Below, one piece after another: positions 12,781 to 18,236 of a stretch of DNA of 18,236 nt; positions within the stretch are counted from its first letter, which is position 1; the number at the start of each line of letters is the position of its first letter. The notes under the pieces were generated by a model, which was not told where the DNA came from, did not search any database, and saw only the letters and a list, made by a program, of their open reading frames with translations. The DNA comes from Tychonema litorale BBK16 (lineage in GTDB: Bacteria; Cyanobacteriota; Cyanobacteriia; Cyanobacteriales; Microcoleaceae), in contig NZ_JAKJHX010000107.1 in the NCBI RefSeq assembly GCF_021648855.1, forward strand, positions 1-18,236. Direction: 5' to 3'. Both the position numbers and the translations under genes were made by a program.

Positions 12781-14763
12781 TTAAAAACTAAACTGCGTCC
12801 GCAAATTCCCCACAAAAACAGTCGGATTGTTGTCAAAATTATTGGCATTACCAATCACATAAAATGCCGGGACAATCGAAATATTGTCCGTAACTGGTAA
12901 ATAATAATTTGCCTCAATTTCATACTGAGTGCCACCATTTCCTCCCCCAGAAACCAGAAATCTGCGACCGCCCGTAACGTCGAACGGTACTAAAAATGAC
13001 ACCGTAAACAAAGCCCCTTTTTTGATAAAATCAGGAAACGCTACTCCTAACTGATAGGATTGAGTTTTAATCGTGCCGTCAGGTCGATTTGTTCGGGGAA
13101 ATATATTTGTTTCACCGTAGCCGTAGCGGCCGAAAAGACCGAAACGGCGAGTGAGTGACCAATCGAAATTAAAGCTAAAAGTATTCGCAGTAGCATCACC
13201 AACTTTGCCGCCGAAACCGTCATCTGCCAAACCGTTAATCGGCTTACCAACGGGGGCACCAATTAGTCCGTCAATTTGCCGAATGTTGGAACGAGAGTAG
13301 AGAAAGCGCAAATTTGCCCGATCGCTCGGACTAAAGGTTAACTCAACTGTACTCGTATTCGTCGCATTAAACAAGCCTTGAGATGGATTAGAAGCTGAAT
13401 TAAACACCGAAGAGGGCAAAAATTCCATACTCTCGCCCAAATAACCAAAACGCATTTTAAATTGGCGACTCAGTTCCCACAAAGCCAAAGCACCGGCACC
13501 GCGTTTGGTAGCAGTTAACAACGTGCTGTTGTTAGAATTAAAGCTGCTCGCACCATCTACAAAAAAGTTAAAGTTATTGTTGTCAAAGTACCGATAGAAA
13601 TTAATTCTTGGCCCGACTACTACTTGCAAACTGTTACTAACCGGAAACCGATAAGAAAGTTCTCGCAGGATCACTTCATTCGGATTGTTTCCCGCAGTTT
13701 GATCGAGAAACGGAGTGCCAAATGTATTGAACAAACCCGCAGAAGTAAATTGATTTGCTGGTGAATTGCCATTCCCTACAGCTAATTGTGTGATTAATTG
13801 ATCTTTGCCTGTAAAAGAAGTGTTGAGAGTCAACCAAACTAACTGGCTGAAAGTAATTTCTGGGTTGTCAACTTTCTGAACAATCGGTCTGTTGGTGACA
13901 GGATCTCGTCCGCCTGTTCGAGCGACTGGAACAGCATTTCTATCTGTCGCTTCAACTCTGATTTTATCGTTTGCAAAAGCTCCTGTCATGTTGAACCAAG
14001 CAAAGCCACTGAGTTTAGTAGTAGTAGAAAATTGGTTGGCTTCTAGTTCAGAAGTACGAGCTTCTAAAGCATCGACTCGCCCTCGTAATGTCGCTAATTC
14101 TACTGCAAATTCTTCTTGCATTTTTTGCAGGGCAAGTAAATCTTCTTTCTTGACTAAATTGGCTGTTGATACACTAATTTGTTTGGTAATTTGGTCTAAA
14201 CAGGCGTTTAATCCAGCGGCGAATTCGTAGCGAGTCATGGCTCGATTACCACGGAATGTGCCGTCGGGATATCCCGCAATGCAGCCGTATCTTTCTACCA
14301 AGGACTGTAAGGCGCCAAAAGCCCAGTCTGTTGGCCGCACGTCCGACAGTTGGGAAACAGATGTGACTTGTGCCTCGTCTTGTTGTATACTGAGCTGATC
14401 GGCGGTGCTAGTCTCACTGATGACGTCAGCAAGTGTGCCAACTTCAGCAACTTTTTGAGGCTGAAGAATGTTTGTATTTTCTAACTCTTTTGGGGGCAAT
14501 TTACGGATTGTCCCCATTATTTTTGGCTCTGTTGTTACGGTCTCTGCTCTATCTATTTCTGGTAGCTGCGATGGTTCAACCTCAACCACTCTCAGAGTTT
14601 GGTCTGAAGAACTCCCGTTGACAGGACTACCTTCTAGCACAACTTCTGGAGTTGAGTTATCCTGAACTTGAGCAATTGTCGCGATCGGACTCAAAGGCAC
14701 TGCGACACCACAAATCAATAAAGACAGCCACAACGCTTGAAAGGAAGCTTTATTATTCGCCAT
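12781..14763 (-). CDS. SLH-domain outer-membrane porin (OprB / iron-uptake porin type)
   Basis: 660 residues from the ATG at 14763; a GTG three codons upstream (14772) is also in frame. The signal peptide (MANNKASFQALWLSLLICGVAVPL, cleavage near ATIA-Q) is followed by a low-complexity periplasmic stretch. One SLH domain follows (about 138-192, with LSDVRPTDWAFGALQSLVERYGCIAGYPDGTFRGNRAMTRYE features), then a coiled coil (about 205-245) and a C-terminal beta-barrel of roughly 400 residues ending in RTQFSF, with the terminal Phe of outer-membrane proteins. This is the usual cyanobacterial major porin layout: SLH anchors to cell-wall polysaccharide and the barrel passes ions or small solutes. 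The substrate is not evident. A good promoter lies upstream. The gene is monocistronic and followed by repeats. Confidence 0.93.
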   Translation of the reverse strand: MANNKASFQALWLSLLICGVAVPLSPIATIAQVQDNSTPEVVLEGSPVNGSSSDQTLRVVEVEPSQLPEIDRAETVTTEPKIMGTIRKLPPKELENTNILQPQKVAEVGTLADVISETSTADQLSIQQDEAQVTSVSQLSDVRPTDWAFGALQSLVERYGCIAGYPDGTFRGNRAMTRYEFAAGLNACLDQITKQISVSTANLVKKEDLLALQKMQEEFAVELATLRGRVDALEARTSELEANQFSTTTKLSGFAWFNMTGAFANDKIRVEATDRNAVPVARTGGRDPVTNRPIVQKVDNPEITFSQLVWLTLNTSFTGKDQLITQLAVGNGNSPANQFTSAGLFNTFGTPFLDQTAGNNPNEVILRELSYRFPVSNSLQVVVGPRINFYRYFDNNNFNFFVDGASSFNSNNSTLLTATKRGAGALALWELSRQFKMRFGYLGESMEFLPSSVFNSASNPSQGLFNATNTSTVELTFSPSDRANLRFLYSRSNIRQIDGLIGAPVGKPINGLADDGFGGKVGDATANTFSFNFDWSLTRRFGLFGRYGYGETNIFPRTNRPDGTIKTQSYQLGVAFPDFIKKGALFTVSFLVPFDVTGGRRFLVSGGGNGGTQYEIEANYYLPVTDNISIVPAFYVIGNANNFDNNPTVFVGNLRTQFSF

Positions 14764-14834
14764 AACACTCACACCACTTATTAGAAACAGAAGTTGGCAA
14801 ATTGTAATTCAACATCTGGTAACTAAATGTGATC

Positions 14835-14863
14835 ATTATAACAATTTAGTGTGGTAATCACAA
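14835..14863 (-). promoter_or_regulatory. Promoter of the porin gene
   Basis: On the minus strand, TTGTGA (14858-14863), a 17-base spacer and a perfect TATAAT (14835-14840) form a sigma70-type promoter. Expected transcription start is near 14828, giving a leader of about 65 bases. TGTGAT (14828-14833) and ATCACA (14857-14862) form an inverted repeat bracketing the core promoter. Confidence 0.65.
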
Positions 14864-14910
14864 TTAATATAATTGACTAATTCCCCATTCTCAATACTCC
14901 TAAAGACTTA

Positions 14911-15261
14911 TCAAAATAAATTCGCAACTGTCGCCCCAAATTTAAAGGTTTCAGCAATCCGATAGTCTATCTTCTCATAGCTATGCAATACATCGCTAAT
15001 GCCTGTATGAATCAAGTTTTCGATGTGCAGCAACTGCTCGGAAGAACAGCGAACCTGAACAGTTGTATGTGACATCACGTCGGAAGGTGCGATCGCAGTA
15101 TAGGTATTGGGAATGCGACTGAGCACGTAAGCAATCAAATCCTGTCGTAAGCCAGAGGGTGAAAAAGCTTCTTGGTAAGGATATCTGGGATAAGCATCCA
15201 AGATATTTTCCACTTCCTCTGTGACTACGGCTAAAGTAAGATTGACCAGAGTTTTAGGCAT
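14911..15261 (-). CDS. ComFB-like small protein (possible c-di-GMP receptor)
   Basis: 116 residues from the ATG at 15261; an in-frame TTG at 15276 would add five codons, but the ATG has GGGAA just upstream. Features: MPKTLVNLTLAVVTEEVENILDAYP, YPYQEAFSPSGLRQDLIAYVLSRIPNTY, and RCSSEQLLHIENLIHTGI. The LR-x-x-L-I-A-Y-V-L-x-R-I/V-P-N-x-Y pattern resembles cyanobacterial proteins annotated as late competence ComFB family, which includes c-di-GMP receptors (CdgR in Anabaena, Slr1970 in Synechocystis). I match this from memory, so both family and ligand are tentative. It lies 122 bases after the response regulator on the same strand and upstream of the porin. Soluble; no signal peptide. Confidence 0.6.
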   Translation of the reverse strand: MPKTLVNLTLAVVTEEVENILDAYPRYPYQEAFSPSGLRQDLIAYVLSRIPNTYTAIAPSDVMSHTTVQVRCSSEQLLHIENLIHTGISDVLHSYEKIDYRIAETFKFGATVANLF

Positions 15262-15383
15262 TTTCCCAGTTCCCAAACATTATTCAATTGAAGACCTTGG
15301 ATTAAACATTATCTGAAGAATCTGAGGAAATTATGAAGAAAATCATTTTTGTCATAATATGATGCGGCATCTTAATGCGACTG

Positions 15384-15758
15384 CTACCACCCAAGAATTT
15401 CAGCCACTTGCTGTGCCAATTTCAAAGGGTCAAAAGGCTTACCAATCACCCCTGCTACCCCCAAATCAGCAAATTCACTCAAATCGATCGCCTGTACCTT
15501 AGCAGTTAAGAAAATTACCGGAATTATTCGAGTAGCCACATTATTTTGCAACAAACCAAACAGCGTAACTCCGTCCATATCCGGCATCATCACATCTAGC
15601 AAAATAGCATCAGGGAGTTGAGTTTGGGCCACAAGCAATCCTTCATTGCCATTACGAGCAATCAGCACCCCCCACCCACCTAAATGTTCCAGACAAGCCT
15701 GAATCACACTACACAGGTTTTTTTCATCATCGATCACCAGAATCTGTTTTACTGACAT
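15384..15758 (-). CDS. Single-domain response regulator (CheY/Rcp1-like)
   Basis: 124 residues, receiver domain only. The acidic pair Asp10-Asp11 (VIDDE), phospho-acceptor Asp55 (LLDVMMPDMDG), Thr85 (FLTAK) and Lys107 (GKPFD) are all present, so phosphotransfer should work. There is no output domain, so it would act through protein contacts or as a phosphate carrier. It begins 34 bases after the phytochrome-type kinase stop and is almost certainly co-transcribed with it, as in cph1-rcp1. The ATG start gives the normal receiver N-terminus. Confidence 0.94.
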   Translation of the reverse strand: MSVKQILVIDDEKNLCSVIQACLEHLGGWGVLIARNGNEGLLVAQTQLPDAILLDVMMPDMDGVTLFGLLQNNVATRIIPVIFLTAKVQAIDLSEFADLGVAGVIGKPFDPLKLAQQVAEILGW

Positions 15759-15792
15759 AATTTAAACTCAAAATTTTAAATTTACCCAACTT

Positions 15793-18236
15793 TTATTGCC
15801 CTTCCCCTTCAAAGGGTGCAGGCAGTGTGAAATAGAAACTGCTTCCTTCTCCCACAACACTTTCAACCCAAATTCTGCCACCATGCTGTTGCACAATGCT
15901 ACGACAGATAGCCAAACCCAAACCAGTTCCCCCTTTTTGGCGAGAATCAGAAGCGTCTACCTGTTGAAACCGTCCAAAGATATTCTCTAGTTTATCAGCA
16001 GGAATACCCCTACCTTGATCTTTCACTTCAAATAAAACCCGTGAAGCGTAGCTATCCCGTAGGGAATCGCCCAAATCTTCAACACTGACAGTAACCGTAC
16101 TCTGGGCCGGTGAAAACTTAATAGCATTGCTCAGTAAATTTACCAGCATCTGAATAATCCTATCTGGTTCGACCCAAATTTGCGCTGATCCAGACAAAAT
16201 AGACAAATTAATATTACTTTCATCAACTAAAGATTGTACGATTTTCACAGACTGCCTGATCAAATCTGCACCATCACACCACTGCTTAGCTAGCGTAACT
16301 TGACTGGAATCTAGCCGCTCTAAGTCGAGAATATCATTTACCAAACGCACTAAACGTTCGGTATCATTCGAGGCAATTTCTAACATTTGTTTGGCAGTTT
16401 CCGGCTGATTTTTCAGTACCCCAGCCGCCAGCAAACCTAAAGAACCACGAATTGAGGCAAGAGGCGTTCGCAATTCATGACTGACAATCGAAATAAACTC
16501 GTTTTTCATTTTTTCAATAGCCCGACTTTCGGTGATATCCGCTACAGTGCCTACATGACCGATGAGTTGACCTAGAGCAGAAAAAATAGGAGCTGTTTTC
16601 ACTCGACAAAACCGGACAGTTCCGTCGCGACGAACATGGCGAAATTCGCAGCTAAATTCGGGAGCGAACGATGTTGGACTTGACCACATAGCCAGAACAA
16701 CTTTCAGGTCTTCCTGGTGCACAAACTGCATCCAGCCGTCTCCTAAAGCTTCTGCCGATGTGAAGCCACCAATTGCTTGACAGCGGGGATTTGTATAGAT
16801 AAATTTCCCCTCAGCATCAATTCTAAAAATGCCGACGGGAGAAGACTCACTCAGAGAACGAAATAAAGCTTCGCTTTGTCGGAGTTCTGTTTGAGAAAAT
16901 TCTAGTTCTTTTGTGCGCTGGAAAACTCGGATTTCTAACTGTTCATTAAGTTTTTGAAGACTTTTTTCAGCAATTTTGCGATCGCTGATATCGCGTTGTA
17001 CAGCCACCCAATGAGTAAACCAACCAGTTTTATCGGTAATTGGGACAATGCTGAGTTCTACCCAAAATTCTGTGCCGTCTTTGCGATAGTTGATCAAGTC
17101 AATTCGCAGCGGCTGCCAGTTTTTCAAAGCTGTCCGAATGCTCTTGAGACTTCCCCTATCAGTTTTTTCTCCTTGCAAAATACGCGGCGTTTTACCCACC
17201 GCTTCTTCCAAGGTATATCCACTCAGCCGGGTAAAGGCTGGGTTAACATAAATGATCCGCGGCCCCGGTTCATCAATCGGTTCAACTTCAGTAATTAAAA
17301 CAGCATCATTAGTTGTGGTGACAACTGATTCTAGCAGGTGTAATTGTAATTCTCTGGATTTGCGATCGCTAATTCCGAGAATTGTCCCTACCATCCGCAC
17401 CGCTTCGCCTTCTTCACTATAAAAAAATTTGCCCCTCCCCTCAATCCAGTGAATGCTGCCATCGGGCCAAATCACCCGGTATTCATGACAACAATCTTCC
17501 CGGTCAATTCGTGCCTGATTAATAGTATTTTGTATACCTTTGAGATCTTCTGGGTGAATACAATCTGCCAAAAATTGATAATTCCCTTCAAAAGTTCCTG
17601 GCCTCAATCCAAATAACTGTTCATATTCCCTCGACCAAGTAATACGATTATTTGGCAAATCCCAATCCCAAAAACCCATCTTCGTAGCAGACAAAGCTAA
17701 GGTTAATTGCTGATTAATTTTTCGCAACTCAGTTCCGACAATAGTCACTCTAAGTTCTAGGGCTATTTCGATTTCGCACTGCTTCCAAGGTAAAGATTTT
17801 AATCTCACAGTTTCTTCCCACAATTCAAAAGAATTACGAGGAGACAAACTTCTACTACCAAAGGAATCAAATTCAAAGGCTGAGTCGAGTTTTCCAGCCC
17901 AGTTGACAGTTTGAATTACTTCGGGACGAAACCACAAAATATAATGCTTTTGCATCTGAGATATCGCCAGCACCAACAAACCGCTAGCAACTTCTTTAAA
18001 TTTCTCTGCTTTTGGATAAATTGTTGCCAAACAATCTGTATAAAAAGTATCATTATTTAGTTGAGTTTCTACCCAGACAATTAACTCTTGAATATCTGCT
18101 AATTCAGGTGTTTTGCCAATCAGCGTTAAATTTTCCTTTGCACACAAAACTGCACCGCTAGCCCCAACTAATTCTAGCAAGTTATCTTTTTGTTTGAGTA
18201 AACCTTCTGCAAAACCGTGTTCTTGAGAAAGGACTT
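15793..18236 (-). CDS. Phytochrome-type multi-PAS sensor histidine kinase, 5' end outside the window
   Basis: The frame stays open to the window edge, so the N-terminal PAS/GAF chromophore part is missing here. At least 814 codons are visible; residue numbers below count from a TTG at 18180. PHY domain (1-150) with WFRPE (83-87), NWAG (93-96) and the tongue motif PRNSF (114-118). Three PAS domains follow (about 160-275, 283-402, 437-553); the second lacks the LOV cysteine. HisKA has SHELRTP (His568), HATPase_c has NLLSNAIKF (Asn685), G1 DQGRGIP (721-727) and G2 GTGLGLA (751-757): catalytically complete. Residues 704-714 come from a dispersed DNA repeat just before G1. The response regulator follows after 34 bases. 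Whether a bilin-binding cysteine exists cannot be seen. Confidence 0.95.
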   Translation of the reverse strand, partial: VLSQEHGFAEGLLKQKDNLLELVGASGAVLCAKENLTLIGKTPELADIQELIVWVETQLNNDTFYTDCLATIYPKAEKFKEVASGLLVLAISQMQKHYILWFRPEVIQTVNWAGKLDSAFEFDSFGSRSLSPRNSFELWEETVRLKSLPWKQCEIEIALELRVTIVGTELRKINQQLTLALSATKMGFWDWDLPNNRITWSREYEQLFGLRPGTFEGNYQFLADCIHPEDLKGIQNTINQARIDREDCCHEYRVIWPDGSIHWIEGRGKFFYSEEGEAVRMVGTILGISDRKSRELQLHLLESVVTTTNDAVLITEVEPIDEPGPRIIYVNPAFTRLSGYTLEEAVGKTPRILQGEKTDRGSLKSIRTALKNWQPLRIDLINYRKDGTEFWVELSIVPITDKTGWFTHWVAVQRDISDRKIAEKSLQKLNEQLEIRVFQRTKELEFSQTELRQSEALFRSLSESSPVGIFRIDAEGKFIYTNPRCQAIGGFTSAEALGDGWMQFVHQEDLKVVLAMWSSPTSFAPEFSCEFRHVRRDGTVRFCRVKTAPIFSALGQLIGHVGTVADITESRAIEKMKNEFISIVSHELRTPLASIRGSLGLLAAGVLKNQPETAKQMLEIASNDTERLVRLVNDILDLERLDSSQVTLAKQWCDGADLIRQSVKIVQSLVDESNINLSILSGSAQIWVEPDRIIQMLVNLLSNAIKFSPAQSTVTVSVEDLGDSLRDSYASRVLFEVKDQGRGIPADKLENIFGRFQQVDASDSRQKGGTGLGLAICRSIVQQHGGRIWVESVVGEGSSFYFTLPAPFEGEGQ
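16040..16070. repeat. Dispersed repeat inserted in frame in the kinase ATPase domain
   Basis: On the minus strand the 31-base segment begins GCGATTCCCTACGGGATAG and continues CTACGCTTCACG. This resembles small dispersed repeats scattered through cyanobacterial genomes. It encodes GDSLRDSYASR between a beta strand (TVTVSVED) and the G1 strand (VLFEVKDQGRG), where typical kinases have a short turn. Confidence 0.6.

Noticed and set aside
16954..17298. 114-codon plus-strand frame antisense to the phytochrome-type kinase
   Set aside because: Lies entirely opposite conserved PAS coding sequence and has no ribosome-binding site.
16970..17340. LOV photoreceptor domain in the second PAS of the kinase
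   Set aside because: The region reads GKTPRILQGEKTD where LOV domains need the N-C-R-F-L-Q cysteine motif; it is an ordinary PAS.

Overview
The window reads as chromosomal DNA of a filamentous, non-heterocystous-type cyanobacterium (Microcoleus/Oscillatoria/Phormidium-like; the genus is inference). Evidence: a high-light-inducible protein, a PsaK-like photosystem I subunit, the carboxy-terminal half of a phytochrome, an SLH-domain porin, a cyanobacterial ethylene-receptor-type kinase, at least 12 perfect HIP1 octamers (GCGATCGC), heptameric short tandem repeats and dispersed palindromic repeats.

Layout. 1-55: right end of an IS200/IS605-type element (last TnpB codons plus the end hairpin). 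52-2483 (minus): grxC, gshB and a Gfo/Idh/MocA oxidoreductase, probably one glutathione/redox transcription unit. 2688-3251 (minus): a Pro-rich PEP-CTERM surface protein with a low-complexity repeat. 3252-3719: gene-free, with several palindromes. 3720-5510 (minus): GTPase HflX, whose conserved N-terminus runs past every canonical start codon to an ATC with a good Shine-Dalgarno. 5790-6443 (plus): an HLIP gene then a psaK-like gene, a small photosystem/high-light pair. 6468-7535 (minus): galK. 7791-8618 (plus): ksgA. 8655-10181 (minus): histidine kinase with an intact ETR1-like ethylene/copper-binding domain. 10272-11746 (plus): ispE and a DUF3082 membrane protein. 11919-12359 (plus): an unrecognised coiled-coil protein. 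12360-12780: a nest of repeats in which a 197-bp MITE-like element with a 9-bp target duplication is inserted in the third copy of a hairpin repeat and itself carries another long palindrome. 12781-14763 (minus): SLH/OprB-type porin. 14911-18236 (minus): phytochrome-type kinase (5' end outside the window), a single-domain response regulator and a small ComFB-like protein.

Function. Most genes are housekeeping: glutathione synthesis, ribosome rescue/maturation (HflX, KsgA), isoprenoid precursor synthesis (IspE), galactose use and photosystem I. Two signalling modules stand out: the ethylene-receptor-like kinase placed between ksgA and ispE, and the phytochrome / response regulator / ComFB-like cluster, which could connect light sensing to c-di-GMP responses (inference). 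No complete unknown defence or mobile system is visible. The most unusual signals are the ATC start candidate of hflX, the nested repeat insertion, a dispersed repeat inserted in frame into the kinase ATPase domain, and heptamer repeats sitting directly in front of start codons or inside a coding region.
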